Positions 18,043 to 26,674 are shown, counted from the stretch's first letter. The stretch: DNA of 64,000 nt from Microbacterium esteraromaticum (GCF_016907315.1 NZ_JAFBBS010000001.1:620001-684000); one strand, 5' to 3'. The notes: generated from the sequence alone by a model not told the origin. A program made the numbers and translations.

Positions 18043-18048
18043 TACCAT
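18043..18048 (+). promoter_or_regulatory. Candidate -10 for the nucleotidyltransferase gene
   Basis: TACCAT. It would give a leader of about 60 nt containing a small GTCGG-TGAA-CCGAC hairpin and a good Shine-Dalgarno site (AGGAG) before the GTG start. Confidence 0.4.
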
Positions 18049-18116
18049 TGCGGAGGCACGAAGAGGTGTCCCGTCGGTGAACCGACAGTGAACACAGTTC
18101 TTTCTTAGGAGATTCC

Positions 18117-18809
18117 GTGACTCTTCAGACCGTCATCCTCGCAGCCGGCATGGGCTCGCGCCTGGGCCGCGCCCTGCCGAAGCCGCTCACCGAGCTCAGC
18201 GACGGCCGCACGATCATGGGCCAGCAGCACGACAACATCCGTGCAGCGTTCGGCGACGAGGCCCGCATCACGACCGTGGTCGGCTACCGCGCCGAGACGA
18301 TCATCGAGGCCTTCCCGTCGGCGAAGTACGTGCACAACGAGCGCTACGACGTCACCAACACCTCGAAGAGCCTGCTGCGCGCACTGAGCGCCACCGGCAA
18401 GGGCGGTGTGCTGTGGATGAACGGCGACGTCGTCTTCGACCCGCGCATCCTCGGCCGCGCAATCGAGTACATCGAGCGGGACCAGTCGTTCGTCACTGTC
18501 AACACCTCGAAGGTGAGCGACGAAGAGGTCAAGTACACCGTCACCGCGGAGGGGTACATCGACGAGCTCTCGAAGACCGTCAAGGGCGGTCTCGGCGAGG
18601 CAGTGGGCATCAACTACATCTCGTCTCGCGACAAGAAGGCGTTCATGCGGCAGCTGCAGCGTGTCGACGACCAGGACTACTTCGAGCGCGGCCTCGAGCT
18701 GTCCATCGCCGAAGACGGCCTGCTGCTGGAGCCGATGGACGTCTCCGACCTCTACGCCGTCGAAGTCGACTTCGCAGAGGACCTGGAGCGCGCGAACCTC
18801 TTCGTGTGA
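18117..18809 (+). CDS. Sugar/choline-phosphate nucleotidyltransferase (LicC-like)
   Basis: 230-residue NTP-transferase. The N-terminus VILAAGMGSRLGRALPKPL is the nucleotide-binding signature. The ESV-like central part (GVLWMNGDVVFDP) supplies the metal-binding Asp, and NTSKSLLRAL resembles LicC-type phosphocholine cytidylyltransferases. Hexose-1-phosphate transferases are usually longer. The GTG start has AGGAG 5 nt upstream, so this gene is led and SD-driven, unlike most of its neighbours. It stands alone and ends at a strong terminator; no choline kinase or phosphotransferase gene is near. The substrate is therefore uncertain: choline phosphate, another alcohol phosphate or a sugar phosphate. 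Confidence 0.75.
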   Translation: MTLQTVILAAGMGSRLGRALPKPLTELSDGRTIMGQQHDNIRAAFGDEARITTVVGYRAETIIEAFPSAKYVHNERYDVTNTSKSLLRALSATGKGGVLWMNGDVVFDPRILGRAIEYIERDQSFVTVNTSKVSDEEVKYTVTAEGYIDELSKTVKGGLGEAVGINYISSRDKKAFMRQLQRVDDQDYFERGLELSIAEDGLLLEPMDVSDLYAVEVDFAEDLERANLFV

Positions 18810-18835
18810 CCCCTTTCTGACACGCGTCACCCGAG

Positions 18836-18868
18836 AGCCCCGCCCCTGTCAAGGGGAGCGGGGCTTTC
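18836..18868 (+). terminator. Intrinsic terminator after the nucleotidyltransferase gene
   Basis: AGCCCCGC pairs with GCGGGGCT; the stem continues through CCCT/AGGG with one bulged A around a short loop. It is followed by TTTCGG. Confidence 0.75.
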
Positions 18869-18891
18869 GGCATTCTCGCGGATGCCCTGCA

Positions 18892-18897
18892 TAAGAT
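18892..18897 (+). promoter_or_regulatory. -10 element, leaderless gene at 18904
   Basis: TAAGAT, 6 nt before the ATG at 18904. No Shine-Dalgarno sequence. Confidence 0.65.
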
Positions 18898-18903
18898 CGG
18901 CGC

Positions 18904-19812
18904 ATGCGTGAGAAGGTCCACAAGATCCACTCCCTCTCGGAGGACTCGCCGTGGGACAAGCCCGTCCCCCCGGTGGGTTCTCGCGAGCACCCGCTCAGCG
19001 TGCGCAGCCTCGACCGGGTTATGGGCGTGCAGCGCCCGCTGGTCGTGGCGCATATCCGGAGCATCCGCCGCCGTCATCCCAACGCCACCCCCGAGCAGAT
19101 CGTGCGGATCCTCGAGGCGCGCTATCTCGCCGCGGTCACGGCGGGCGGCGCGGCGGTGGGAGCGACCGCCGTCGTTCCCGGCATCGGCACGGGCATCACG
19201 CTGGCGCTGTCGGGAGTCGAGACGATCGGATTCATGGAGTCGACCGCCCTCTTCGCGCAGTCGGTCGCCGAGGTGCACGGGATCGCGATCGACAACCCCG
19301 AGCGCGCACGCGCCCTGGTGATGACGCTGATGCTCGGCAAAGAGGGTGTGGATCTCGTCTCGCAGCTCGCCAAGCAGGCGACAGGCAGAGGCGGCACGCG
19401 CTCGTCGTACTGGGGAGAGATGGTGACCAAGTCCCTGCCGAAGGCGGCTATGGGCCCGATCGTCGATCGGCTGAAGTCGGAGTTCATCCGGCAGTTCGCC
19501 AAGCGCGGCGGCGCATCGTTCCTCGGCAAGGCGCTCCCGTTCGGCGTCGGCGCGGTCGTCGGAGGCGCCGGCAACCATATGCTCGGGCGACGGGTGCTCA
19601 CCACCTCGCGGCGGGCGTTCGGCGCGGCACCTGCTGTGCTGCCGGTCGAGCTCGAGCCGACGCCGGGCAGCGAGAGACTGGAAGCACGGATGCTGAAGGG
19701 CGCCCGGTTCATCGGGTCGAAGCTGCGGCGCGCGCCGCGTGAGGTGGAGCCCTCCCCGTCCGAGCGGCCTGCCTCGACGACGGGATCATCGCCCTCCACA
19801 GACACGGACTGA
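18904..19812 (+). CDS. Uncharacterised actinobacterial protein with hydrophobic Gly/Ala core
   Basis: 302 residues; I do not recognise the family with certainty. The N-terminal 80 residues are charged and include RSIRRRHPNATPEQIVRILE. There follows a Gly/Ala-rich hydrophobic stretch (about 80-115; GGAAVGATAVVPGIGTGITL) that may enter the membrane. A second such stretch lies near residues 205-225 (LPFGVGAVVGGAGNHMLGRR). The C-terminus is disordered and rich in Ser, Pro, Glu and Thr. It has its own leaderless-type promoter and is followed 77 bp later by another unknown gene. The EcsC-like or membrane-associated structural roles are possible but not supported beyond composition. Confidence 0.75.
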   Translation: MREKVHKIHSLSEDSPWDKPVPPVGSREHPLSVRSLDRVMGVQRPLVVAHIRSIRRRHPNATPEQIVRILEARYLAAVTAGGAAVGATAVVPGIGTGITLALSGVETIGFMESTALFAQSVAEVHGIAIDNPERARALVMTLMLGKEGVDLVSQLAKQATGRGGTRSSYWGEMVTKSLPKAAMGPIVDRLKSEFIRQFAKRGGASFLGKALPFGVGAVVGGAGNHMLGRRVLTTSRRAFGAAPAVLPVELEPTPGSERLEARMLKGARFIGSKLRRAPREVEPSPSERPASTTGSSPSTDTD

Positions 19813-19877
19813 GCGCGAGTTGTGCACGGATCAGGTGGCGTCGTCATCGCGACCTCCGGGAGGTCTGACCTCCTTCC

Positions 19878-19883
19878 TACGGT
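19878..19883 (+). promoter_or_regulatory. -10 element, leaderless gene at 19890
   Basis: TACGGT, 6 nt before the ATG at 19890. Confidence 0.5.
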
Positions 19884-19889
19884 GACGGG

Positions 19890-20192
19890 ATGCAGCGTCC
19901 CCACGATCCGGAACACCCCGATCCCCCTGTCGCGTACTGCGTGCCGTGGGTGATCACTCGACGCGACAGGATCCACCCCGTCTTGCTCAATGCCGGTCGC
20001 GAGCCTGTGGACTTCGTGCGGGCCTTCCGCGACGTCGACGATCAGCAGGTGGTCGACCTGTGGGGGCGGGTGCTCCCCGGGGAGACTGTCGAACTGTGCC
20101 TGTGCGCGTCCGACCCTGACGAAGTGGTGGTCTCCATCGCGTGGTTCCGGCGCCTCGATGGACTGGAGTACCTGTGGCGCTTCGTCGTGTGA
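19890..20192 (+). CDS. Small hypothetical protein
   Basis: 100 residues of unknown function. It begins MQRPHDPEHPDPPVAYCVPW and contains a beta-rich-looking middle (PVDFVRAFRDVDDQQVVDLW, ETVELCLCASDPDEVVVSIA) ending in Trp/Arg-rich LEYLWRFVV. No signal peptide or membrane segment. A -10 hexamer at the canonical leaderless distance supports it as a real gene. The 165 bp between it and accD contain no further gene that I can support. Confidence 0.6.
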   Translation: MQRPHDPEHPDPPVAYCVPWVITRRDRIHPVLLNAGREPVDFVRAFRDVDDQQVVDLWGRVLPGETVELCLCASDPDEVVVSIAWFRRLDGLEYLWRFVV

Positions 20193-20344
20193 GGCTGGGG
20201 ATTCCCAGGCGCGCCGATCCCCTGTGCCGTCCGGGGGTCGGCGCCGCCTCAGCCGGCGTGTGCCGGCCGGCCGTGAGCACTCGCACCCAAAGGATCCTCG
20301 GTTCCGTTGTGGCGAGCATCCAACAGCAGAACGGGCCCCGGCGC

Positions 20345-20350
20345 TAGTGT
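20345..20350 (+). promoter_or_regulatory. -10 element, leaderless accD
   Basis: TAGTGT, 7 nt before the GTG at 20358. Confidence 0.5.
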
Positions 20351-20357
20351 GGAATCC

Positions 20358-21947
20358 GTGACCGACAAGCCAGACCTCTCGACCACGGCCGCCCGGATCG
20401 CGAACCTTCGCGACCGCTTCATCGATGCAGTCGTCGAGCCCGAGAAGATCGCCCAGCAGAAGCAGCACGCCAAGGGCAAGATGACCGCTCGCGAGCGCAT
20501 CGAGCTGCTGGTCGACAACGGCAGCTTCGTCGAGTTCGACGAGTACGTGCGCCACCGCACCACCGCGTTCGGCATGGATCGCAACCGCCCCTACGGCGAC
20601 TCGGTCGTCACGGGCGTCGCCACCATCCACGGCCGCACGGTCGCGGTGTACTCGCAGGACTTCACCACCTTCGGCGGCTCACTGGGCGAGGTGGCCGGTG
20701 ACAAGATCATCAAGATCATGCAGTTCGCCCTGCAGAACGGGATGCCCATCATCGGCATCCTGGACTCGGGCGGAGCCCGCATCCAGGAGGGCGTGCTCGC
20801 GCTCAGCAAGTACGGCGAGATCTTCCGGCACAACACCCGCTCGTCGGGTGTCATCCCGCAGATCTCGATCATCATGGGGCCTGCAGCCGGCGGCGCCGTC
20901 TACGGCCCCGCTCTCACCGACTTCGTCATCATGGTCGACAAGACCAGCCAGATGTTCGTCACCGGTCCCGACGTCATCAAGACCGTCACGGGCGAGGATG
21001 TCGGCATGGAGGAGCTCGGCGGCGCGCTCACGCACAACACCCGTTCGGGAGTCGCGCACTACCTGGCTGAGGACGAGGATGACGCGCTCGACTACGCGCG
21101 CACCCTGCTCAGCTACCTGCCTGACAACAACATGGCCGAGATCCCCGCCTACGACTCTCACTTCGAGTGGGAGACGACGGACGCCGATCACGTGCTGAAC
21201 AAGATCATCCCCGACTCCCCCAACCAGCCCTACGACATCCACACGGTGATCGAGCATGTCGTCGACGGCGGCGAGTTCCTCGAGGTGCAGCCGCTGTTCG
21301 CCCCGAACATCGTCATCGGCTTCGGCCGTGTCGAGGGCCGCTCTGTGGGCATCATCGCCAACCAGCCCTCGCAGATGGCCGGCACGCTGAACATCGAGGC
21401 GGGCGAGAAGGCCAGCCGTTTCGTGCGCTTCTGCGACTCGTTCTCGATCCCGATCGTCACCCTCGTCGACGTGCCCGGCTACCTGCCCGGCACCGACCAG
21501 GAATGGACCGGCGTCATCCGGCGCGGTGCGAAGCTGATCTACGCCTACGCCGAGGCCACCGTGCCGATGGTCACCGTGATCCTGCGCAAGGCATACGGCG
21601 GCGCATACATCGTGATGGGCTCGAAGCAGCTCGGCGCCGACATCAACCTCGCGTGGCCCACCGCCGAGATCGCCGTGATGGGCGGCCAGGGTGCCGTCAA
21701 CATCCTCTACCGCGGAGAGATCAAGAAGGCCGAGGAGGCCGGTGAAGACGTCGCCGCCGTGCGCAGCCGCCTCGCCGCCGAGTACACCTACGGCGTGACC
21801 AGCCCGTTCCTCGCCGCCGAGCGGGGCGAGATCGACGGCATCATCGAGCCCTCTGCCACCCGCGTCGCCATCGCGAAGGCGCTGCGCGCGCTGCGGGGAA
21901 AGCGCGCCGAGCTGCCGCCCAAGAAGCACGGGAACATCCCGCTGTGA
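20358..21947 (+). CDS. accD5: Acyl-CoA carboxylase beta subunit (AccD5/PccB type)
   Basis: 529-residue carboxyltransferase of the acetyl/propionyl-CoA carboxylase complex, transferring CO2 from biotin to the acyl-CoA. Two crotonase-like halves are visible. The N-half has [10 protein letters not shown] and [17 protein letters not shown], which form the acyl-CoA oxyanion region. The C-half has [12 protein letters not shown] and [16 protein letters not shown]. The GTG at 20358 matches the family start and carries a leaderless -10. Its stop overlaps the epsilon-subunit gene. The biotinylated alpha subunit is at 27390-29159. By homology it should make malonyl-CoA or methylmalonyl-CoA; substrate choice cannot be read from sequence. 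Confidence 0.95.
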   Translation: MTDKPDLSTTAARIANLRDRFIDAVVEPEKIAQQKQHAKGKMTARERIELLVDNGSFVEFDEYVRHRTTAFGMDRNRPYGDSVVTGVATIHGRTVAVYSQDFTTFGGSLGEVAGDKIIKIMQFALQNGMPIIGILDSGGARIQEGVLALSKYGEIFRHNTRSSGVIPQISIIMGPAAGGAVYGPALTDFVIMVDKTSQMFVTGPDVIKTVTGEDVGMEELGGALTHNTRSGVAHYLAEDEDDALDYARTLLSYLPDNNMAEIPAYDSHFEWETTDADHVLNKIIPDSPNQPYDIHTVIEHVVDGGEFLEVQPLFAPNIVIGFGRVEGRSVGIIANQPSQMAGTLNIEAGEKASRFVRFCDSFSIPIVTLVDVPGYLPGTDQEWTGVIRRGAKLIYAYAEATVPMVTVILRKAYGGAYIVMGSKQLGADINLAWPTAEIAVMGGQGAVNILYRGEIKKAEEAGEDVAAVRSRLAAEYTYGVTSPFLAAERGEIDGIIEPSATRVAIAKALRALRGKRAELPPKKHGNIPL

Positions 21948-22162
21948 CCGAGGCCGATGAGACCCCGCGCATGGAGATCGTGCGCGGCAACCCGACCGAG
22001 GAAGAGCTCGCGGCGCTCATCGCCGTCGTCGCCGAGGCGTACTCGCACGAGTCCGCCGAGGCGGTCGCCGATGTTCCGCACGTCTCGGCGTGGCAGCGGA
22101 CGCAGCGAGCGCTGCGCCGCCCGCTGCGTCGCGACATCCCCTGGGGGCGCTACTCGGGCTGA
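21944..22162 (+). CDS. accE: Acyl-CoA carboxylase epsilon subunit
   Basis: 72-residue small accessory subunit found only in Actinobacteria, bridging alpha and beta subunits. It has the typical core [20 protein letters not shown] near the N-terminus and an [14 protein letters not shown] tail with the conserved Trp. The GTG start overlaps the accD5 stop (GTGA), as expected for translational coupling. Confidence 0.92.
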   Translation: MTEADETPRMEIVRGNPTEEELAALIAVVAEAYSHESAEAVADVPHVSAWQRTQRALRRPLRRDIPWGRYSG

Positions 22163-22470
22163 CGGCACGCCCCCTGGGTGGGCCGAGCCCTCTCTGACGG
22201 CCGAAGCAGACGGCGTCGGCGCCGGAAGCCGGTACTTCGTCTAGCACAAAAGCGTGTCCCCCGAAATACCTACAGACAGACGGCTTGCGCGGGCGCGACA
22301 CTGATAGGGACGCTTCGCGTTAGGCGGCTGCTCTGTCCCCAGGGTAGGCAGACGCAGCACCGCCCATCAGCGGACAGTTTTCGGGTAGCTGTTCCGCACA
22401 TGGCGAGGGGCCGGCAGATATGCCGCCCCTCGCCTTTCCCATGCGTGCCGCGCTCGCATGCGCCCGGCCG
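22163..22470. other. Gene-free interval, 308 bp
   Basis: No credible coding sequence in either strand. The first half has lower GC content than its surroundings, with segments such as CACAAAAGCG and GAAATACCTAC. The second half holds the strong hairpin at 22403-22433. No tRNA or known RNA family was recognised. Confidence 0.5.
22403..22433. terminator. Hairpin, probable transcription terminator between converging units
   Basis: GCGAGGGG/CCCCTCGC plus CGGCA/TGCCG around a GATA loop, with one bulged C. This makes 13 base pairs. The downstream T-run is poor (CTTTCCC on plus). It sits between accE (plus) and the two-component operon end (minus). Confidence 0.5.
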
Positions 22471-23469
22471 TCATTCGGCCACGCGCCGGATCTCATGCCA
22501 GAGCTCGACCGCGTCATCGTCGGTGGCACCGCCCGCCGTGCGTCCGACCACCGTCACGGCGTTCGTCTCGTCGCGTCCGGCGCGGATGATGAGGCGGTTC
22601 GAGTGCGCGCGCGCCAGCACTCCTGCCAGCTCGGCGCGGATCTCGTCGATGCGCTGCTCGTCGATCCCCTCGAGCCCGCCTTCGTCGAACACCGTCACGG
22701 TGGCGCCCGCCCGACGTGCTTCGGTGATCGCCTCGCGCACGGCGTCGCTCATCAGATCGCCACCCCGCAGCTCGTCGCGCAGAGTCCCCTCGGCGAGCCT
22801 CGCCTGCAGGCGCTCGTCTTCCGAGAGCTGTCCGCGCACCGCGATCGTGCGGCTGAGCACCGGGCCCGCAACCGCCAGCGCGCGCTGCGCCCGCACCCGG
22901 CGCTCTCGCTGACGAACGAGCTGGGTGGCGTGCCAGGCCGACACGGCGCGCTGCACGTCTGCGAGCCGTTCGGTGTCGCGCACCGCGCGATCCCAGAAGA
23001 ACACCAGCAGCTGCGCAACCACCACCCACGTGATCGAGCCGACCAGCCCGAGGGTGAACGCCGAACCGATGCCCATGAACGCGCACGCCGCGACGATGAG
23101 GGTCACCAGCATCGCCCACCCGACCAGCGGGCGCCTGCGCACGATGCAGACGACCGCGAGAAGGCCCGTGGCTCCGATGTACCAGGTCGCGAACCCGGCG
23201 CCGCGAAGCGACGGCTCCAGCGCGAGACTGACCAGCACCGGCACGATCGCGCTGCTCACGAGGGCGAGCATGGCGGCGCCCACGGGCATCCGCACCTCGC
23301 GAGGGGCGCCGAGCACGGCCGTGAGCACGGACGCGAGATAGAACGCGATCGCGGCGACGATCAGCAGCGGGGCATCGGGCTGCACCGTCCACCAGATCCC
23401 GCGCGCGGCGAAGTACAGCGCGAACCCGAGGGCCAGTGCGGTCGTGATGCTGCGGACGGAGCGCCTCAT
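22471..23469 (-). CDS. Membrane protein resembling a sensor kinase without ATPase motifs
   Basis: 332 residues. The N-terminal half has about five or six hydrophobic segments (residues 10-165), as in sensor kinases. The C-terminal half is a coiled-coil-like stretch (about 170-200, RERRVRAQRALAVAG) followed by a domain resembling the tail of the neighbouring kinase (SDAVREAITEARRAGATVTV). It lacks the N box, G box and phospho-His segment of a catalytic kinase. The ATG at 23469 overlaps the stop of the kinase gene (ATGA), so it is co-translated as the third gene of the two-component operon. It may be a degenerate kinase that senses a signal or modulates the true kinase. Confidence 0.75.
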   Translation of the reverse strand: MRRSVRSITTALALGFALYFAARGIWWTVQPDAPLLIVAAIAFYLASVLTAVLGAPREVRMPVGAAMLALVSSAIVPVLVSLALEPSLRGAGFATWYIGATGLLAVVCIVRRRPLVGWAMLVTLIVAACAFMGIGSAFTLGLVGSITWVVVAQLLVFFWDRAVRDTERLADVQRAVSAWHATQLVRQRERRVRAQRALAVAGPVLSRTIAVRGQLSEDERLQARLAEGTLRDELRGGDLMSDAVREAITEARRAGATVTVFDEGGLEGIDEQRIDEIRAELAGVLARAHSNRLIIRAGRDETNAVTVVGRTAGGATDDDAVELWHEIRRVAE

Positions 23470-24713
23470 GACGGCTCCCAGGAGAGCACGACCGTCGTGC
23501 CGTCGGCATCCGAGTCGATGCGGGACTTTCCCGCGACAGCCGCCATGCGGGCGATGATCGATGCACGGATGCCCAGGCGGTCCTCGCCGATGACCTCAGG
23601 GTCGAAGCCGGGACCGCTGTCGACCACGGTCACGCTGAGTCGATCCGGCGACGCCGATTCGGCGAGAACGTGCAGGCCCCTGCCGCCCGCGTGGGCCAGG
23701 GCGTTTCCGATCGCCTGACGTGCGGCCAGCACCATGGCCCGTGCGACCTTGCCTGGCACCTCCGCCTCGGCCGAGCCGCGCTCTTCGACCACGGCGTCGA
23801 CGCCCTGCTCAGACAGGGTGCGCCGCAGTTCCGCGACGATCTGCGCGCGCGAGACGGGGGCGTCGCTGCCCTCCTGAGCGATCGACGCCTCGGTGTTCGC
23901 CAGACGGGTGAGCGCCTCTCGCGCCATCGTCACGGCGAGCGCCCGCTCGCGCTCTCCTCCGGCGCGTTCGGCGGCGATCAACGCGGCGAGCACACTGTCG
24001 TGCATGAGGGCGGACATCGCCACGCGCTCTTCCTCGGCAGCCGATGCCGCAGCCGCGGACGCGTAGCCCTCGACCGCCTGCGCTCGCGCCTCGTCGACGC
24101 CTGCCGCCACCTGACGGAACATCCAGGCCAGCGAGATGATCACCGACCCGAGGATGATGGTGAACGTCACATCGAATCCTGTGCTGATCCACCAGCTCTG
24201 CTCGAAGTCGCCCTGGACGAGCCGAACCCACCCGTAGAGGATCGGCAGCGTGAGGGCCCAGATCAGCTGCACGCGGGGCGTGAAGGCGAGCATCGCCGCG
24301 ACCACCCCGATGTTCACGAGGAAGAAGATCCACGGCTGGTTCGACGGCTCGCGCACCGTGCGGTCGACCACGACAGGCCAGACTGCGAGGGCGGCGGCGT
24401 AGGCGACCGTGAAGGTGCCGGCAGCCGGCTTGACCCCCTTGCCGATCAGGCACGCGACGATCATCCACAGCAGGGGCGCGAAGACCAGCGCCATCATGCC
24501 GAGATGAGCGGCGTCAGGCTGGTTGAGCCTGGTCACCGCGGCGGTCAGGGCCTGCGCTCCGAGGGCGGCCGATCCGATGGCGCCAACCGTCGAGAGGATC
24601 CGCTCCATGCGCTGACCGGTGAAGCGCTCGAGTCCGATACCGACTTCGCCCTGCGAGGGGATGCTGCTCCACGCCTCCTTCAGAGTGCGGTCGTCAGCCG
24701 CCACTGGGAACAC
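23466..24713 (-). CDS. NarL-type sensor histidine kinase
   Basis: 415-residue membrane kinase. Hydrophobic segments occupy residues about 38-190. The phospho-acceptor segment VAMSALMHDSVLAALIAAE (about 230-248) is of the HPK7/HisKA_3 type. The ATPase domain has an N-box-like ARQAIGNALAHAG and G box VVDSGPGFDP, with RLGIRASI after it. The likely start is GTG at 24713, which lies 20 bp inside the response regulator gene; a GTG nine bases downstream is an alternative. It forms a regulator-kinase-pseudosensor operon. The stimulus is unknown. Confidence 0.85.
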   Translation of the reverse strand: MFPVAADDRTLKEAWSSIPSQGEVGIGLERFTGQRMERILSTVGAIGSAALGAQALTAAVTRLNQPDAAHLGMMALVFAPLLWMIVACLIGKGVKPAAGTFTVAYAAALAVWPVVVDRTVREPSNQPWIFFLVNIGVVAAMLAFTPRVQLIWALTLPILYGWVRLVQGDFEQSWWISTGFDVTFTIILGSVIISLAWMFRQVAAGVDEARAQAVEGYASAAAASAAEEERVAMSALMHDSVLAALIAAERAGGERERALAVTMAREALTRLANTEASIAQEGSDAPVSRAQIVAELRRTLSEQGVDAVVEERGSAEAEVPGKVARAMVLAARQAIGNALAHAGGRGLHVLAESASPDRLSVTVVDSGPGFDPEVIGEDRLGIRASIIARMAAVAGKSRIDSDADGTTVVLSWEPS

Positions 24714-25356
24714 CGTCCGGAGCGACGATGCCGTCCTCCATGGCGCGCCGCAGCAGATCCACCTTGGTCGGCGCGGGACGCCCGACCTCCACGTACTTCA
24801 CCCGGATGCGCGTGATGTTCTCCTTGGCGGTGGAGTAGGCCACCCCGAGTCGCTCGGCGACCGCCTTCAGAGGCAGCCCGGCGGCGTAGAGCCGGAGCAC
24901 CTCGCGCTCACGGGTCGACAGCTGCGCGTCGGCGAACTCCCGGTCGCCGTCGACGGCGCTCGCCCACTCGACGTTGTTCAGAGCCTCGCCGCGCGCGACC
25001 GTGCGGATCGCGTCGAGCACATCGTCGAGGGCGGAGGACTTGCTGACGACGCCGGCCGCTCCCGCGGCGAGCGCCTCTCGGACGGAGGCGGGCCGGTCTG
25101 CGACGCTGTGGATCACGACGCTCGCGCCGTCGGCGACGAGAGTGGTCACGTTCTCGGTCACGGTCGTGCCGTCGCCGAGCGTGAGGTCGAGCACGACCAC
25201 GTCGACGGGCGGCTCGGCGGAGGAGGCGCGCCAGGTCAGGTACTCCTTGACCGTTCCGCCTGAGAAGACGACGCGCTGCTCACCGTCGCGCATGCACGCG
25301 GCCTCCAGGCCGAGGCGTACGGACTCGTGGTCGTCGATGAGGGCGACGGTGCTCAT
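24694..25356 (-). CDS. LuxR/NarL-family response regulator
   Basis: 220 residues. The receiver domain (about 1-120) has the acidic pair in ALIDDHE, phospho-Asp in VVVLDLTLGDG and the conserved Lys in VVSKSSALDD. The C-terminal LuxR helix-turn-helix (about 145-205) has LSTREREVLRLYAAGLPLKA and GVAYSTAKENITRIRVKY. TAGGCT lies 6 nt before the ATG, and a 12-bp palindrome lies near the -35 position. It is the first gene of the operon at 22471-25356 and could control it in an autoregulatory loop, which is an inference. Confidence 0.9.
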   Translation of the reverse strand: MSTVALIDDHESVRLGLEAACMRDGEQRVVFSGGTVKEYLTWRASSAEPPVDVVVLDLTLGDGTTVTENVTTLVADGASVVIHSVADRPASVREALAAGAAGVVSKSSALDDVLDAIRTVARGEALNNVEWASAVDGDREFADAQLSTREREVLRLYAAGLPLKAVAERLGVAYSTAKENITRIRVKYVEVGRPAPTKVDLLRRAMEDGIVAPDGVPSGG

Positions 25357-25362
25357 CCCGCC

Positions 25363-25368
25363 AGCCTA
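25363..25368 (-). promoter_or_regulatory. -10 element, leaderless response regulator gene
   Basis: TAGGCT on the minus strand, 6 nt before the ATG at 25356. Confidence 0.6.
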
Positions 25369-25387
25369 CCCAGTACAACGGGGTCTG

Positions 25388-25399
25388 CCGGTATACCGG
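25388..25399. promoter_or_regulatory. 12-bp perfect palindrome, possible operator
   Basis: CCGGTATACCGG centred about 37 bp upstream of the predicted leaderless start of the response regulator, so it overlaps the -35 region. It lies between the regulator and the stop of the RNA methyltransferase gene. Confidence 0.4.
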
Positions 25400-25424
25400 T
25401 TCGGTGCGGACCAGAAAGGACGGC

Positions 25425-26624
25425 TCAGCGGGAGAGCAGGGCGACGGCCTCGAAGTGGTGCGAGTGGGGGAACAGGTCGAATGCGCGCAGCGACGCGATG
25501 TCCCAGCCCAGCTCGCGAAAAGTGCCGAGGTCACGAGCGAGAGCGACCGGATCGCAGGCGACATAGACGACGGTCTCGGGGTCGAGCGCGTGGATCGATT
25601 CGACGACGCCTCTGCCTGCTCCGGCGCGGGGCGGGTCGAGCACGACCGCGCCGGCGCGGGTCCCATCAGGGATGCCTGTCAGGAACCTGTCGACGCGGGC
25701 GGTGACCGCGTGCACATCGACGTCAGCCAGGTTCGCACTCGCGTGCTCGGTCGCGCGGCGGTCGGACTCGACCGTGACGATGTCGGTCGCTCCCTGCTCG
25801 GCGAGCGTCGAGGCGAACAGGCCGACTCCGCCGTAGAGGTCGAAGTGCGTGGCATCCGGGTCGACCCGACCGGCGAGCGCCTGACCGACGGCGTCGTGCA
25901 GCGTCTCGGCGGCGCGGGGGTGCACCTGCCAGAATCCCCCGGCGTCGAGCTGGAAGCGACGGCCCCCGACCTGCTCGAACACGACCTCCGGTCGACCACG
26001 TCGGGCCCCCTCCGGGCGCGGCAGGACGCGCGCGCGACCGTCGGCTGGTTCGACGATGTCGACGCGGCCCGGCTTCTGCGAACGCAGGCCGAACGCTGCG
26101 GCCTCAACGGCAGGGCGCGCCAGCGGCAGCGTGGCGACATCGATCACGCGGTGGCTGCGCGCGGCGTACGGGCCGACGCGTCCGTCAGCGTCGACGTGCA
26201 GCGAGACGCGGGTGCGCCAGCCGGTGCCGTCGCCCTGATCGACCGGCTCGACCGAGGGGGCGTCGACCCCGGGGCCCGCGAACTTGTCGAGCGCCTCCTG
26301 CAGCACCCGCTGCTTGAGCATCCGCTGGTGCTCCAGTGCGATGTGTCCCAGGTCGGCGCCTCCGACCCGATCGGCGGGCGACCGCGAGATGTCGGCCTCT
26401 GCCCACACGTGGTCGCGTCGGTGCGGAGACGCCTCGATCACTTCGAGCGTCTCGGCCCGCCAGAATCGCTTGCCCTCGTCTCCCTCGGTCACCTCCGCGC
26501 GCACCCGCTCGCCGGGGATGGCATCGGGCACGAACACGACGCGCCCCTCATGCCGTGCGATGAAGGTGCCGCCGTGCGCGATACCGGTGATGTCGAGGTC
26601 GAGTGTGCGCGCTGAAGAGGTCAT
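25425..26624 (-). CDS. TrmA/RlmCD-family RNA (uracil-5-)-methyltransferase
   Basis: 399-residue SAM-dependent methyltransferase. A TRAM-like N-terminal domain (about 8-65; GIAHGGTFIARHEGRVVFVP) is followed by the methyltransferase core with the motif TDIVTVESD, VLDPPRAGAGRGVVE and YVACDPVALARDLGTF, where the catalytic Cys in the last motif is expected. It modifies a uridine in tRNA or rRNA; the site cannot be told. The ATG at 26624 is preferred; the frame continues six codons upstream. It is divergent from maf with 50 bp between, and a GATCCT hexamer lies 6 nt before its ATG. Confidence 0.88.
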   Translation of the reverse strand: MTSSARTLDLDITGIAHGGTFIARHEGRVVFVPDAIPGERVRAEVTEGDEGKRFWRAETLEVIEASPHRRDHVWAEADISRSPADRVGGADLGHIALEHQRMLKQRVLQEALDKFAGPGVDAPSVEPVDQGDGTGWRTRVSLHVDADGRVGPYAARSHRVIDVATLPLARPAVEAAAFGLRSQKPGRVDIVEPADGRARVLPRPEGARRGRPEVVFEQVGGRRFQLDAGGFWQVHPRAAETLHDAVGQALAGRVDPDATHFDLYGGVGLFASTLAEQGATDIVTVESDRRATEHASANLADVDVHAVTARVDRFLTGIPDGTRAGAVVLDPPRAGAGRGVVESIHALDPETVVYVACDPVALARDLGTFRELGWDIASLRAFDLFPHSHHFEAVALLSR

Positions 26625-26662
26625 CCCTCCAGGATCCCACACGGCGCTCCCACGCCACGGGC

Positions 26663-26668
26663 TAGCGT
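26663..26668 (+). promoter_or_regulatory. -10 element, leaderless maf
   Basis: TAGCGT, 6 nt before the ATG at 26675. Confidence 0.55.
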
Positions 26669-26674
26669 TGACTC

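Noticed and set aside
17882..18116. A known riboswitch upstream of the nucleotidyltransferase
   Set aside because: Long-range repeat and small hairpin are present, but conserved blocks of TPP, SAM, cobalamin, FMN, c-di-AMP or other common switches were not recognised.
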